Origin: Oceanitalea sp047302425
Lineage (GTDB): Bacteria; Actinomycetota; Actinomycetes; Actinomycetales; Actinomycetaceae
Assembly (NCBI RefSeq): GCF_047302425.1
Contig: NZ_CP154855.1
Location: 310,001-374,000, forward strand
DNA length: 64,000 nucleotides
Direction of reading: 5' to 3'
Shown here: positions 8,002-20,173 of the stretch, piece by piece
How positions within the stretch are numbered: the stretch's first letter is position 1
Layout of the letters: each line of letters opens with the position of its first letter
Notes under the pieces: model-generated
Seen by the model: the letters and a program-made list of their open reading frames with translations, nothing else
What the model was told of the DNA's origin: nothing
Databases searched by the model: none
Program-made: the position numbers and the translations under genes

Positions 8002-8075
8002 TGGGCCTAGCTGGACTCGAACCAGCGACCTCTTCCTTATCAGGGAAGCGCTCTAACCGTCTGAGCTATAGGCCC
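8002..8075 (-). tRNA. tRNA-Ile (anticodon GAT)
   Basis: On the minus strand the acceptor GGGCCTA pairs with TAGGCCC. The anticodon arm CTTCC-CTGATAA-GGAAG gives GAT, and the T-arm is GCTGGTTCGAGTCCAGC. No CCA is encoded, unlike the neighbouring tRNA-Ala. It lies downstream of the gyrA-DUF3566 pair. Confidence 0.97.
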
Positions 8076-8179
8076 GGTGCACTGCGGCGCGTGGCCGGGG
8101 GTGCCGAAGCAGACTACCCCAGCCCGCGGGCCGTTCCCAAACCCGTGAGGGTGGCCGGGAACGTCGCGTTCGCCACAGT

Positions 8180-8866
8180 TCAGTCGTCGGTCAGCGTCAG
8201 GTGCACACCACCGACGAGCGCGGCGACGATGTTGTACAGGAACGCCCCGAGCGTCGACAGCGCCGTGAGGAGCAGGACGTCGACGACGGCGATGATCGCG
8301 GCCATCGAGATGACGCGGTCGAACTGCACGTAGTCCATGAGCCGGAGGAAGTTCTCCGAGTCGAGCGTGAGGAGGAGCTCCTCGACGTCGGCGAAGACGT
8401 GCATCGAGTCGAGGACGAACCACATGGCCGCGGCCGCGACGACGATCCCGATACCGACGGCGATCGACAGGAGGAAGGACAGCTTCATGACCGACCACGG
8501 GTCCACCCGTGCCACCGACAGGCGCACGCGGCGCGGACCGGCCGAGGCGGGACGAGCGGCCGGGCGAGGCTCGCTCTCCGCGGCCGGCGCCTCCTCGGGC
8601 CGTGCGGCCGACTCACCCGGCGCCGTGGCGCCGTAGCGGGGGGCCGTGGCCGACCCGCCGGAGACGCCGGGACGGACCGCGGTGGCGGCGGCGTCGTTCA
8701 CCGGGGCGGTGTCGGCGGGCCGGGGGACGACGGGGTGCTCCTCGACCCCACGGGCCGCCGCGAAGCGCTCCGCGAGGCTGGTGCGCATCGCCTGCTGCCC
8801 CGGGCCGGGCTGCTCACCCTCCGGCGGCGTCACGTCCGCACCCTGACCGGGCGTGCTGCTGCTCAT
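8180..8866 (-). CDS. DUF3566 membrane protein downstream of gyrA
   Basis: The protein has 228 residues. A long disordered Pro/Ala/Glu-rich N-terminal part (1-115) is followed by a DUF3566 domain with two membrane helices (about 130-155 and 187-215). The domain is recognisable from the RVDPWSVMKLSFLLS entry and the GAFLYNIVAALVGGVHLTL end. The family is found almost exclusively after gyrA in Actinobacteria; its function is unknown. Its start overlaps the gyrA stop by 4 bases (ATGA), indicating translational coupling. Confidence 0.88.
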   Translation of the reverse strand: MSSSTPGQGADVTPPEGEQPGPGQQAMRTSLAERFAAARGVEEHPVVPRPADTAPVNDAAATAVRPGVSGGSATAPRYGATAPGESAARPEEAPAAESEPRPAARPASAGPRRVRLSVARVDPWSVMKLSFLLSIAVGIGIVVAAAAMWFVLDSMHVFADVEELLLTLDSENFLRLMDYVQFDRVISMAAIIAVVDVLLLTALSTLGAFLYNIVAALVGGVHLTLTDD

Positions 8867-11403
8867 GCGTCTCCTCCATCGTCGCCCTCGGTGGGCTCCT
8901 CGGTCTCGTCAGGGGTCGACGCTACGCCATCGGCGTCGCGCTCGGCGTTGCGAGCGACGGCGATGATCCGGTCGCCCTTGTCCGGCTTGGCGAAGATGAC
9001 GCCCTGGGTGTTGCGGCCGGTGAGGCTGACCTCGGCCACCGCGGACCGCACGATCTTGCCGCGCTCCATGATGACGAGGACCTCGTCCTCGGGGCTGGTG
9101 AGGAGGGCGCTGACGAGGTCGCCGCGGGCCTCGACGAGGTTGGCGACCTTGATCCCCAGGCCACCGCGGCCCTGGACCCGGTACTCCTCGACGTTGGTGC
9201 GCTTGGCGTAGCCACCCTCGGTGACGACGAACAGCGCGGCGTTCTCGTACCAGGGACGCACGACGTCCATGGCGAGCAGCTCGTCGTCCTCGCGGAACTT
9301 CATGCCGGTGACGCCGGAGGTCGAGCGGCCCATGGGACGCAGCGCCTCGTCGGTCGCGGTGAAGCGGATCGACTGGCCCTTGCGGGAGACGAGGAGCAGG
9401 TCGTCCTCGCTGTTGACGAGCTGGGCGGACACGAGCCGGTCCCGCTCGCCGTCGGCGTCCTCGCGCAGGTTGATCGCGATGATCCCGCCGGTGCGATTGG
9501 TGTCGTACTCCTGCAGGCGGGTCTTCTTCACCAGGCCCGACCGGGTGGCGAGGACGAGGTAGTCGGCGTCCTCGTAGCTGCGCAGCGCGACGACCTGCGC
9601 GATGCGCTCGTCCGGCTGGAAGGCCAGCAGGTTGGCGACGTGCTGGCCCTTGGAGTCACGCCCGCCCTCGGGCAGCTCGTAGCCCTTGGCGCGGTAGACG
9701 CGGCCCATGTTGGTGAAGAAGAGCAGCCACTGGTGGGTGGTGGTGACGAAGAAGTGCTCGACGATGTCGTCCTCGCGCAGCTGGGCGCCGCGCACGCCCT
9801 TGCCGCCACGGCGCTGGGAGCGGTAGTTGTCCGTCCGCGTGCGCTTGGCGTACCCGCCCCGGGTGATCGTGACGACCACGTCCTCCTCGGGGATGAGGTC
9901 CTCCATCGACATGTCGCCCTCGTAGGGCACGACCGTCGTGCGGCGCTCGTCGCCGTACTTGGCGACGATCGAGCCGAGCTCCTCGGAGACGATCCTCCGC
10001 TGGCGGGGCGGGGAGGCCAGGATGTCCTTGTAGTCCTGGATCTCGGCCTCGATCTTGTCGTGCTCGTCGATGATCTTCTGCCGCTCGAGGGCCGCGAGGC
10101 GGCGCAGCTGCATGGCGAGGATCGCGTCGGCCTGGACCTCGTCGATGTCGAGGAGGTCCATGAGGCCCACGCGGGCGGCGTCGCCGCTCTCCGAGCCGCG
10201 GATGAGCGCGATGACCTCGTCGAGCATGTCGAGGGCCTTGAGCTGGCCGCGCAGGATGTGGATGCGCTCCTCGGCCCGGTTGAGGAGGAAGCGCGTGCGG
10301 CGGACGACGACGTCGATCTGGTGGGTGACCCAGTGGCGCACGAAGGCGTCGAGGCTGAGGGTCCGCGGCACGCCGTCGACGAGCGCGAGCATGTTCGCCG
10401 GGAAGTTGTCCTGCAGCTGGGTGTGCTTGTACAGGTTGTTGAGCACGACCTTGGCGACGGCGTCGCGCTTGAGGACGATGACGAGGCGCTGACCCGCGCG
10501 GCCGGAGGACTCGTCGCGCATGTCGGCGATGCCCTGGAGACGACCGTCGTGGACGAGCGAGGCGATCTTCGTGACGAGGTTGTCCGGGTTGACCTGGTAG
10601 GGCAGCTCGGTGACCACGAGGCACTGGCGGCCCTGGATCTCCTCGACGTTGACGACGGCGCGCTGGGTGATCGAGCCGCGGCCGGTGCGGTAGGCGTCCT
10701 CGATGCCGCGACGGCCGAGGATCGTGGCGCCGGTGGGGAAGTCGGGGCCCTTGATGCGCTCCATGAGCGCCTCGAGGAGCTCCTCCTTGCTCGCCTCGGG
10801 GTTCTCGAGGAACCACTGGACGCCGTCGGCGACCTCCCGCAGGTTGTGCGGGGGGATGCGGGTGGCCATGCCGACGGCGATGCCCTCGGAGCCGTTGACG
10901 AGGAGGTTGGGGAACCGCGCCGGCAGGACGAGCGGCTCCTGGTTCTTGCCGTCGTAGTTGTCCTGGAAGTCGACCGTCTGCTGGTCGATGTCGCGGACCA
11001 TCTCCATGGCCAGCGGCGCCATCTTGCACTCGGTGTACCGCGGGGCGGCGGCACCGAGGTTGCCCGCTGATCCGAAGTTCCCCTGGCCGGCGACGAGCGG
11101 GTAGCGCATCGACCACGCCTGGACGAGGCGGACGAGGGCGTCGTAGATCGAGGTGTCACCGTGGGGGTGGTACTGCCCCATGACCTCACCGACGACGCGC
11201 GAGCACTTGTTGAAGGCCGCGTCGGGGCGGTAGCCGCCGTCGTACATCGCGTAGAGCACGCGGCGGTGGACCGGCTTGAGTCCGTCACGCACGTCCGGCA
11301 GGGCACGCCCGACGATGACGCTCATCGCGTAGTCGAGGTACGAGCGCTGCATCTCGAGCTTGAGGTCGACCTGCTCGACGTGGTCGATGGGGGGCTGGGT
11401 CAC
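8863..11403 (-). CDS. gyrA: DNA gyrase subunit A
   Basis: GyrA (846 residues) is the DNA-breaking and rejoining subunit of gyrase, which introduces negative supercoils with GyrB. The catalytic Tyr is in APRYTE. The quinolone-interacting segment reads HGDTSIYDALVRL, with Thr where E. coli has Ser83 and Asp where it has Asp87, so the hydroxyl and acidic contacts are kept. The C-terminal beta-pinwheel carries the GyrA-box-like QRRGGKG. It follows gyrB after 42 bases, and DUF3566 overlaps its stop. Confidence 0.98.
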   Translation of the reverse strand: MTQPPIDHVEQVDLKLEMQRSYLDYAMSVIVGRALPDVRDGLKPVHRRVLYAMYDGGYRPDAAFNKCSRVVGEVMGQYHPHGDTSIYDALVRLVQAWSMRYPLVAGQGNFGSAGNLGAAAPRYTECKMAPLAMEMVRDIDQQTVDFQDNYDGKNQEPLVLPARFPNLLVNGSEGIAVGMATRIPPHNLREVADGVQWFLENPEASKEELLEALMERIKGPDFPTGATILGRRGIEDAYRTGRGSITQRAVVNVEEIQGRQCLVVTELPYQVNPDNLVTKIASLVHDGRLQGIADMRDESSGRAGQRLVIVLKRDAVAKVVLNNLYKHTQLQDNFPANMLALVDGVPRTLSLDAFVRHWVTHQIDVVVRRTRFLLNRAEERIHILRGQLKALDMLDEVIALIRGSESGDAARVGLMDLLDIDEVQADAILAMQLRRLAALERQKIIDEHDKIEAEIQDYKDILASPPRQRRIVSEELGSIVAKYGDERRTTVVPYEGDMSMEDLIPEEDVVVTITRGGYAKRTRTDNYRSQRRGGKGVRGAQLREDDIVEHFFVTTTHQWLLFFTNMGRVYRAKGYELPEGGRDSKGQHVANLLAFQPDERIAQVVALRSYEDADYLVLATRSGLVKKTRLQEYDTNRTGGIIAINLREDADGERDRLVSAQLVNSEDDLLLVSRKGQSIRFTATDEALRPMGRSTSGVTGMKFREDDELLAMDVVRPWYENAALFVVTEGGYAKRTNVEEYRVQGRGGLGIKVANLVEARGDLVSALLTSPEDEVLVIMERGKIVRSAVAEVSLTGRNTQGVIFAKPDKGDRIIAVARNAERDADGVASTPDETEEPTEGDDGGDA

Positions 11404-11445
11404 TTGGTCCTTCTATCCTTCGGCAGGCAGAGCGGCAGGGCGGGT

Positions 11446-13482
<2,037 letters not shown>

Positions 13483-13566
13483 TGTCTGAGGCTCTCCTCG
13501 TCATTCGTCGCGGCGCAGCACCACACCGTCACCTGGTCCGGGACGGTGCACCTGGCACCACAGCTG

Positions 13567-13601
13567 CCCGCGGGGTGCGACTCGAGCCGTCGCCCCGCGG
13601 G
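13567..13601 (-). terminator. Hairpin between dciA and gyrB
   Basis: CCCGCGGGG (13567-13575) and CCCCGCGGG (13593-13601) are complementary across a 17-base loop in the 220-base dciA-gyrB gap. It may end dciA transcription or form part of the gyrB leader. Confidence 0.4.
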
Positions 13602-13643
13602 ACGGGTCACCCGATTCTACTGCGTGGGCGCCGGAATCACCGC

Positions 13644-13664
13644 ATATCCACAAGTTCATCCACA
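13644..13664 (+). promoter_or_regulatory. Two DnaA-box-like sequences upstream of gyrB
   Basis: ATATCCACA (13644-13652) and TCATCCACA (13656-13664) each differ slightly from the TTATCCACA/TTGTCCACA consensus. ATATCCACA also occurs upstream of dnaA at 19467. Spacing of 12 bases puts the two boxes on nearly the same face of the helix. Confidence 0.5.
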
Positions 13665-13702
13665 GTGTGACGGGGGTCGCGTCGCGCCCGCGGTGGCGTG
13701 GC

Positions 13703-14251
13703 TCAGCCGTAGGTGTCGCGGGGGCCCCTGCCCCGCACCGAGCGCGGGCCCCGCGTCCAGCTCGGCCCACCGGGGCCGCGGATGACGATCTTCTCCACGA
13801 CCTCCTCGCCGACCTCCTCGGCCAGCCGGCGCTCGAGCTGCGGCTGGAGGAGGCGCAGCTGGGTGGCCCACGCGGTGGAGTCGGCGCGGACGACGAGCAC
13901 CGCCTCGTCGAAGGTCTCGACGACGCAGTGGTCGGCGAGCTGGTCACCGACGATCTCGCGCCACCGCCCGACGACGCCGCCCATGCTCACCGGCGCGGTC
14001 CAGCCGCGCTCGGTGAGGAGCTTGTCGACGATGGGGCCGAGCATCTGGGGGTCGCGACGGGAGGGGCCGGAGCCGCTGCCGACGTCCCCGAGGCCGGGCC
14101 CGGGGCGGAACTGTCGCTTGCCGGTGGGCCGGCCCGGTGCGCTGCGGCGCAGCCCCTTGGCCGCGGCGGCGGCCCGGGCGCGAGCCAGTGCCTCGCGGGC
14201 GGCGGCCGAGGTCGTCTCCTCCTCCGGCTCGGGGGCCTGCTCGTCACTCAC
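13703..14251 (-). CDS. dciA: DciA-type helicase loader (DUF721)
   Basis: DciA is the ancestral loader that helps place the replicative helicase DnaB at the origin. The 182-residue product has a low-complexity Ala/Arg N-terminal half and a DUF721 (KH-like) domain at about 65-160 with GGVVGRWREIVGDQLADHC, the VRADSTAWATQLRLL strand-helix unit and IVIRGPGGPSW near the end. Its start overlaps the recF stop by 8 bases, the usual arrangement in Actinobacteria. Organisms with DciA generally lack DnaC/DnaI, and none is seen here. Confidence 0.9.
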   Translation of the reverse strand: MSDEQAPEPEEETTSAAAREALARARAAAAAKGLRRSAPGRPTGKRQFRPGPGLGDVGSGSGPSRRDPQMLGPIVDKLLTERGWTAPVSMGGVVGRWREIVGDQLADHCVVETFDEAVLVVRADSTAWATQLRLLQPQLERRLAEEVGEEVVEKIVIRGPGGPSWTRGPRSVRGRGPRDTYG

Positions 14252-15404
14252 GGGTGACCTCGCCCTTGGTCACGCGGAAGCGCGCGCCGCGGAGGGACTC
14301 CGGGACGTCCTCGGCGACGGCCGCGGTGATGAGCACCTGCTCGGCGTCACCCACCATGGCGGCCAGCCGCTCACGGCGCCGGACGTCGAGCTCGGCGAAG
14401 ACGTCGTCGAGGATGAGCACGGGACCGCCGTCGTCGTCGTCCGAGAGCACGTCGAAGGAGGCGAGGCGCAGGGCCAGCGCGTAGGACCACGACTCCCCGT
14501 GGCTGGCGTAGCCCTTGGCGGGCAGGCCCCCGAGGGTGAGGACGAGGTCGTCGCGGTGCGGCCCGACGAGGCTCACGCCGCGGTCGAGCTCCTTGCCGCG
14601 CACCTGGGCCATGGCGGCGACGAGCCGCTCCTCGAGGGCCGGGACGTCGGTGAGACCACTCTCCTCCTCGGGTGTCGCCTCGCCCTCGCCGTCGATGCCG
14701 AGGAGCGCGGAGCGGTAGCCGAGGTGGGCCTCGCCCTGCCCGGCGCTGACCTGCTCGTACGCCGCGGCGACCCGGGGCCGCAGCTGGTGGAGGAGCGCGA
14801 CGCGCGCCGCGACGATCTCGGCGCCCGCGGCGGCGAGGTGGCGGTCCCAGACGTCGAGGGTGGACAGGTCGGGGCTCGCGCCGCGGCGCCGGGCGGCGCC
14901 GGCGCTCTTGAGGAGTGCCCCGCGCTGGCGCAGGATCTTGTCGTACTCGCTGCGCACCCCGGCCAGGCGCGGGGTGAGGAGGACGAGAAGGTCGTCGAGG
15001 AAGCGACGCCGGGCCTGCGGGTCACCCTTGACGAGCTCGAGGTCCTCCGGCGCGAAGACGACACTGCGCACGATGCCCAGGATGTCGCGCGTCCGGCTCA
15101 CCGGGGCCCGGTTGAGGCGCGCGCGGTTGGCCTTGCCCGCGACGATCTCGAGCTCGACGAGCGTCTCGCGGCCGCCGCGCACGGCCTTGGCGCGGACGAC
15201 CGCGCCGCCGGTGCCGTGGCGCACGAGTGCGGCGTCGGAGGCGACGCGGTGGCTGGAGAAGGTCCCGAGGTAGGCGACGGCCTCGACGATGTTCGTCTTG
15301 CCCTGGCCGTTGTGCCCGACGAAGGCGGTGACGCCGGGGTCGAGCGCGAGGACCAGCTCGGTGTAGGAGCGGAAGTCGTGCAGGGAGAGGTTGGAGACGT
15401 ACAT
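14244..15404 (-). CDS. recF: DNA replication and repair protein RecF
   Basis: RecF (386 residues) binds gapped DNA with RecO and RecR and loads RecA. It is an SMC-like ATPase: Walker A GHNGQGKTN near residue 30, an ABC-type signature region, and Walker B VLILDDVFAELD near the C-terminus. The FRSYTELVLAL start and the VGPHRDDLVL segment are family signatures. The ATG at 15404 is 2 bases from the gnd stop; a longer in-frame extension runs antisense through gnd and is rejected. Confidence 0.97.
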   Translation of the reverse strand: MYVSNLSLHDFRSYTELVLALDPGVTAFVGHNGQGKTNIVEAVAYLGTFSSHRVASDAALVRHGTGGAVVRAKAVRGGRETLVELEIVAGKANRARLNRAPVSRTRDILGIVRSVVFAPEDLELVKGDPQARRRFLDDLLVLLTPRLAGVRSEYDKILRQRGALLKSAGAARRRGASPDLSTLDVWDRHLAAAGAEIVAARVALLHQLRPRVAAAYEQVSAGQGEAHLGYRSALLGIDGEGEATPEEESGLTDVPALEERLVAAMAQVRGKELDRGVSLVGPHRDDLVLTLGGLPAKGYASHGESWSYALALRLASFDVLSDDDDGGPVLILDDVFAELDVRRRERLAAMVGDAEQVLITAAVAEDVPESLRGARFRVTKGEVTRE

Positions 15405-15406
15405 CC

Positions 15407-16303
<897 letters not shown>

Positions 16304-16350
16304 GTCTGCTCCTCTCGTGGACGGCTGCTGCGAACGTACCCGGCGGGGGG

Positions 16351-17478
16351 CTACCCGGCGAATCGGATGGGCATGAGGAGGTAGCGGAACTCGTCCTCGC
16401 TCTCGCCCTCCGCGCTGCCCTGACCGGTGAGCACCGCGGGCTTGCTCGGGTGGGTGAAGGACAGCCGGACGAAGTCCGTGGTCAGCGCTCCCAGCCCGTC
16501 GAGCAGGTAGTGGGGGTTGAAGGCGGTGACGATGTCCTCGCCCACGAGGTTCGCCTCGAGGACCTCGGAGGCCTGGGCGTCCTCCCCCTGGCCCGCCTCG
16601 AGGACGACCTGGCCCTCGGAGAAGCTCAGGCGGATGGGCGTGTTGCGCTCGGCGACGAGGGACACGCGGCGGGCCGCCTCGACAAGCGCGGCCGTGGCGA
16701 CGACGGCGTGGGTGGTCGTCTCGTCGGGGAAGAGGCGGCGCACGGGCGGGTAGTCGCCCTCGACGAGCAGCGACGTCGTCTGCCGGCCGCCTGCCGCGAA
16801 GCCGACGAGGGACGCGGACTCCCCACCGAGGGCGACGTCGACGCTGCCGGCGCTGGTGAGCGACTTGGCGACGTCGGAGAGCGTGCGGGCACGGACGAGC
16901 GCCACCGAGGAGATGCCCGGGTTGGTCGGGTGCCAGCTGAGCTCGCGCAGCGCGAGGCGGTAGCGGTCGGTGGCCATGAGCGTGAGCTTCTCGCCCTCGA
17001 TCTCGACGCGGACACCGGTGAGCAGCGGGAGCGTCTCGTCGCGGCTGGCCGCGATGCTCACCTGGGCGACGGCCTCGGTGAGGACGTCGGCGTCGATGGT
17101 GCCGGAGAGCTCGGGCATCGTCGGCAGCGCCGGGTAGTCCTCCACCGGCATGGTGAGGAGCGTGAAGCGGCTGGCACCGCAGCGCAGGACGACCTTGGTG
17201 CCGTCGAGGGTGAGGTCGACGGGCTTGGCGGGCAGCGCCTTGGCGATGTCGGCGAGGAGACGCCCGGAGACAAGGACGACACCGGCCTCCTCGACACCGG
17301 CGGGGACGGTCGACCGGGCCGACACGTCGTAGTCGAAGGTCGACAGGGTGAGGGAACCCTCGCTGCTCGCCTCCAGCCGTACCCCGGCGAGCACCGGGAC
17401 CGGCGGGCGCGCGGGGAGGGAGCGAGCTGTCCAGGCGACGGCCTCGGCAAGGACGTCCCGTTCGACCCTGAGCTTCAC
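16351..17478 (-). CDS. dnaN: DNA polymerase III beta sliding clamp
   Basis: DnaN (375 residues) forms the ring-shaped dimer that tethers DNA polymerase to the template. Three similar domains are recognisable, ending in the family terminus YLLMPIRFAG. Internal markers include VSGRLLADIAKALP in domain 1, ATDRYRLA in domain 2 and FNPHYLLDGL in domain 3. The GTG at 17478 follows GAGAGGTCAACAATC; the extension to 17580 lies in oriC and is rejected. It follows dnaA across oriC. Confidence 0.98.
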   Translation of the reverse strand: MKLRVERDVLAEAVAWTARSLPARPPVPVLAGVRLEASSEGSLTLSTFDYDVSARSTVPAGVEEAGVVLVSGRLLADIAKALPAKPVDLTLDGTKVVLRCGASRFTLLTMPVEDYPALPTMPELSGTIDADVLTEAVAQVSIAASRDETLPLLTGVRVEIEGEKLTLMATDRYRLALRELSWHPTNPGISSVALVRARTLSDVAKSLTSAGSVDVALGGESASLVGFAAGGRQTTSLLVEGDYPPVRRLFPDETTTHAVVATAALVEAARRVSLVAERNTPIRLSFSEGQVVLEAGQGEDAQASEVLEANLVGEDIVTAFNPHYLLDGLGALTTDFVRLSFTHPSKPAVLTGQGSAEGESEDEFRYLLMPIRFAG

Positions 17479-17975
17479 GATTGTTGACCTCTCTCGGAGC
17501 GTGACGGCGCAGCGCCTGCTGCTGCGCACGGGAAACCTTACGCGAGTGCACCGACGCTCAGGACGGGAGTGGAGTGCCATCGCCCGGTCGGATCTTGTTG
17601 TTCACAAGCAATGCTCGAAGGGGGTCTCGTCATCGTCATCGGTGGTGTGGACACTGTGGAGATCCGGCGTCCGTGCAGGTCAGCGTGCACTCGACGATGT
17701 GGGAACGGGTGCGGACGGCGCTGGGGAGGACGGGCCGGGGCAGTGGATTCTTGTCATCCCTCCCGGCGCCGTCCACCGACGGGGGACGGTCTGTCCACTG
17801 ACAAGTTTCTGCTGTCCACGTCAATCCACAGGCTTGTCCACAACTGTGCATTGGCCCGCCGCGGCGATTTCCTTCGTGGAGCGGTCACCAGCGGCCGCCG
17901 TCGGCGTCGAGTGAACGCGGGAAGGCGGTGTGGCCACGCCACACCGCCTCCACCTGCACCCGGCGCCCGAAGGGC
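17479..17975. other. Chromosomal replication origin oriC
   Basis: This dnaA-dnaN gap of about 500 bases carries no gene and at least six DnaA-box-like 9-mers. A perfect actinobacterial box TTGTCCACA lies at 17834-17842 with CAATCCACA at 17822-17830 and CTGTCCACG at 17812-17820. TTGTTCACA is at 17598-17606, and two boxes on the opposite strand are at 17646-17654 (GTGTCCACA) and 17656-17664 (ATCTCCACA). The two clusters flank about 150 bases where unwinding could occur, although no clearly AT-rich tract stands out. The dnaA-dnaN spacer is oriC in Streptomyces and Mycobacterium. Confidence 0.88.
17924..17948 (-). terminator. dnaA terminator hairpin
   Basis: GGCGGTGTGG and CCACACCGCC form a perfect 10-bp stem around a 5-base loop, starting 27 bases after the dnaA stop. 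Confidence 0.7.
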
Positions 17976-19400
17976 TCAGCCGCCGGTGCGGGCCTTCTGC
18001 TTGATCCGGTTCGTCAGCTCGGTCACCTGGTTGAAGGTCGAGCGCTTCTCCGCCATCTGCTCTCGGATCTTGCGGTTCGCGTGCATGACAGTCGTGTGGT
18101 CACGGCCGCCGAAGAGCTGACCGATCTTCGGCAGGGACAGCTCGGTGAGCTCGCGGCACAGGTACATGGCGATCTGCCGGGCGTTGACGAGCACGCGGGA
18201 GCGGTCGGCGCTGCACAGCTGGTCGATCGAGATCGAGAAGTAGTCGGCCGTCTGCCCCATGATCAGCGTCGGCGTGATCTCCTCGCCCTCGGTGTCGGTG
18301 ATGAAGTCCTTGAGGACCATGACGGCGAGCGACTCGTCGACCGGCTGCCGGTTGAGGTTGGCGAAGGCGGTGACGCGGATGAGCGCGCCCTCGAGCTCGC
18401 GGATGTTCGTCGAGATCCGGGAGGCGATGTAGGAGAGGACGGCGTCGTCGATCTCGAGGTTCTCGTTGTTCGCCTTCTTCCGGAGGATCGCGATCCGCGT
18501 CTCGAGGTCCGGCGGCTGGACGTCGGTGAGCAGGCCCCACTCGAAGCGGGAGCGCATCCGGTCCTCGAAGCCGTTGAGCTGCTTCGGCGCGAGGTCGGAG
18601 GTGATGACGACCTGCTTGTTGGCGTTGTGGAGGGTGTTGAAGGTGTGGAAGAACTCCTCCATCGTCTGTTCCTTGCCCTGGAGGAACTGGATGTCGTCGA
18701 TGAGGAGGACGTCGACCTCGCGGTAGCGGCGCTGGAAGGCCTCGGCCTTGTCGTCGCGGATCGAGTTGATGAAGTCGTTGGTGAACTCCTCGGAGTTCAC
18801 GTAGCGCACCCGGACGCTCGGGTCGAGGCTGCGGGCGTAGTGGCCGATCGCGTGGAGCAGGTGGGTCTTGCCCAGTCCCGAGCCGCCGTAGATGAACAGG
18901 GGGTTGTACGCGCGGGCCGGCGACTCGGCGACGGCGGTCGCGGCCGCGTGGGCGAACCTGTTGCTCGAGCCGATGACGAAGGTCTCGAAGGTGTACTTCG
19001 GGTTGAGCCGGGCGGCGTCGGCCTCGGCGACGGCGGAGGCGCGGCGCGCGGCGGCCCGTGTCTCCTGCGGGGTGGGCGGGGGCGCGGGAGCGTCGTCGGG
19101 GGTCGCGGCGCTGGGCACCCGAGGGCTCGTCTCCTCGAGCGTGGGGTCGACGGTGACGGCGAAGCGGACGGCCGATCCCGAGGCCTCGGTGAGCGCCTCG
19201 GTCAGCGCCACCCGGGCGCGGGTCTCGAGGAAGTCCTTGGCGAAGTCACTGGGGACGGCGAGGAGCAGGGTGCCGTCGACCGCTCCGAGCGGCCGCGTGA
19301 GCCGGATGAAGGCGCGCTGCGCGCCACCGATGTCCCCACTCTCGGTGAGGATGTCCACGGCACGTGCCCAGACGTCGGTGATGTCGTCGTTCTCGGGCAC
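17976..19400 (-). CDS. dnaA: Chromosomal replication initiator protein DnaA
   Basis: DnaA (474 residues) binds DnaA boxes and opens oriC. Domain I (about 1-90), a variable linker rich in Pro, Ala and Thr, the AAA+ domain III (Walker A GGSGLGKTHLL, Walker B LLIDDIQF, the sensor segment ELEGALIRV) and the C-terminal DNA-binding domain with GRDHTTVMHANRKI are all present. The GTG at 19400 follows GAGAGGACTGCT; a longer ORF start at 19634 lies in the rpmH promoter region and is rejected. ATATCCACA at 19467-19475 upstream suggests autoregulation. Confidence 0.98.
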   Translation of the reverse strand: MPENDDITDVWARAVDILTESGDIGGAQRAFIRLTRPLGAVDGTLLLAVPSDFAKDFLETRARVALTEALTEASGSAVRFAVTVDPTLEETSPRVPSAATPDDAPAPPPTPQETRAAARRASAVAEADAARLNPKYTFETFVIGSSNRFAHAAATAVAESPARAYNPLFIYGGSGLGKTHLLHAIGHYARSLDPSVRVRYVNSEEFTNDFINSIRDDKAEAFQRRYREVDVLLIDDIQFLQGKEQTMEEFFHTFNTLHNANKQVVITSDLAPKQLNGFEDRMRSRFEWGLLTDVQPPDLETRIAILRKKANNENLEIDDAVLSYIASRISTNIRELEGALIRVTAFANLNRQPVDESLAVMVLKDFITDTEGEEITPTLIMGQTADYFSISIDQLCSADRSRVLVNARQIAMYLCRELTELSLPKIGQLFGGRDHTTVMHANRKIREQMAEKRSTFNQVTELTNRIKQKARTGG

Positions 19401-19454
19401 AGCAGTCCTCTCACGCAGGGTCGATGGCTGGCACGAGTGTCGCACCTCGTCCCT

Positions 19455-19475
19455 CGATCCACATAGATATCCACA
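19455..19475 (+). promoter_or_regulatory. DnaA-box-like pair in the dnaA promoter region
   Basis: CGATCCACA (19455-19463) and ATATCCACA (19467-19475) lie 55-75 bases upstream of the dnaA start. Autorepression by DnaA is well known in bacteria. Confidence 0.55.
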
Positions 19476-19526
19476 GATGTGTAGAAGGGCGTGAGGGACG
19501 GCATACTCTGCACCGGGGAGGTCGGA

Positions 19527-19556
19527 TTGACCGGCCTTCTCCCGCTCGCGTATCGT
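19527..19556 (+). promoter_or_regulatory. Probable promoter of the rpmH operon
   Basis: TTGACC (19527-19532) and TATCGT (19551-19556) are separated by 18 bases, a good match to a housekeeping sigma-70 promoter, about 125 bases upstream of rpmH. Confidence 0.55.
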
Positions 19557-19681
19557 GACCAAGCCGTCCTGACGGCTCTTCCGTGGTGCCTGCGCACCGG
19601 TTTCGTAGTCCGGAGGAGCGGCCCAGCCGCGCATCTGCTGCCCAGCGGCAGCGTAGACAACCGACGTTTTGGAGTACTGCC

Positions 19682-19819
19682 GTGAGCAAGCGGACTTACC
19701 AGCCGAACAACCGGAAGCGTGCCAAGGTGCACGGGTTCCGGCTGCGCATGCGCACGCGCGCCGGGCGCGCCATCCTGGCGGCCCGTCGTCGCAAGGGCCG
19801 CGAGAAGCTCTCGGCCTGA
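19682..19819 (+). CDS. rpmH: 50S ribosomal protein L34
   Basis: L34 has 45 residues and is strongly basic (KRTYQPNNRKRAKVHGFRLR at its start, RKGREKLSA at its end), the typical length and sequence of actinobacterial L34. The GTG at 19682 is the only start giving the conserved MSKRTYQPN N-terminus. It opens the rpmH-rnpA-yidD-yidC-khpB-rsmG operon and diverges from dnaA. Confidence 0.98.
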   Translation: MSKRTYQPNNRKRAKVHGFRLRMRTRAGRAILAARRRKGREKLSA

Positions 19820-19822
19820 GCC

Positions 19823-20173
19823 GTGCTGCCGCCGCAGCACCGAATGCGTCGGTCGGAGGACTTCACCGACGCGGTGCGCGGTGGTGCCCGCAGCGGCACT
19901 CGCCGGCTCGTCGTCCACCTCGGGACCGGGGCGGAGGCACACGCGCCCCGCGCCGGTCTCGTCGTGTCGAAGGCGGTCGGCAACGCGGTCGAGCGCAACC
20001 AGGTCAAGCGCCGGTTGCGCGGGCTGCTCGCGAGCCGCATCAGCGACCTGCACGACGGCGAGAAGCTCGTCGTGCGGGCGCTTCCTGCTGCCCGCCGGGC
20101 GACGAGCGAGGCCCTCGGTGCCGACCTCGACGCCGCGCTGAGCGGGGCACGCCGTCGGCAGGGTCGACGATGA
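19823..20173 (+). CDS. rnpA: Ribonuclease P protein component
   Basis: RnpA (116 residues) assists the RNase P RNA in removing tRNA 5' leaders. The conserved RNR-like motif is seen as VGNAVERNQVKRRLR, preceded by the GLVVSKAVG strand; the start MLPPQHRMRRSEDF is typical. It begins with GTG three bases after the rpmH stop and overlaps yidD by 4 bases. Confidence 0.97.
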   Translation: MLPPQHRMRRSEDFTDAVRGGARSGTRRLVVHLGTGAEAHAPRAGLVVSKAVGNAVERNQVKRRLRGLLASRISDLHDGEKLVVRALPAARRATSEALGADLDAALSGARRRQGRR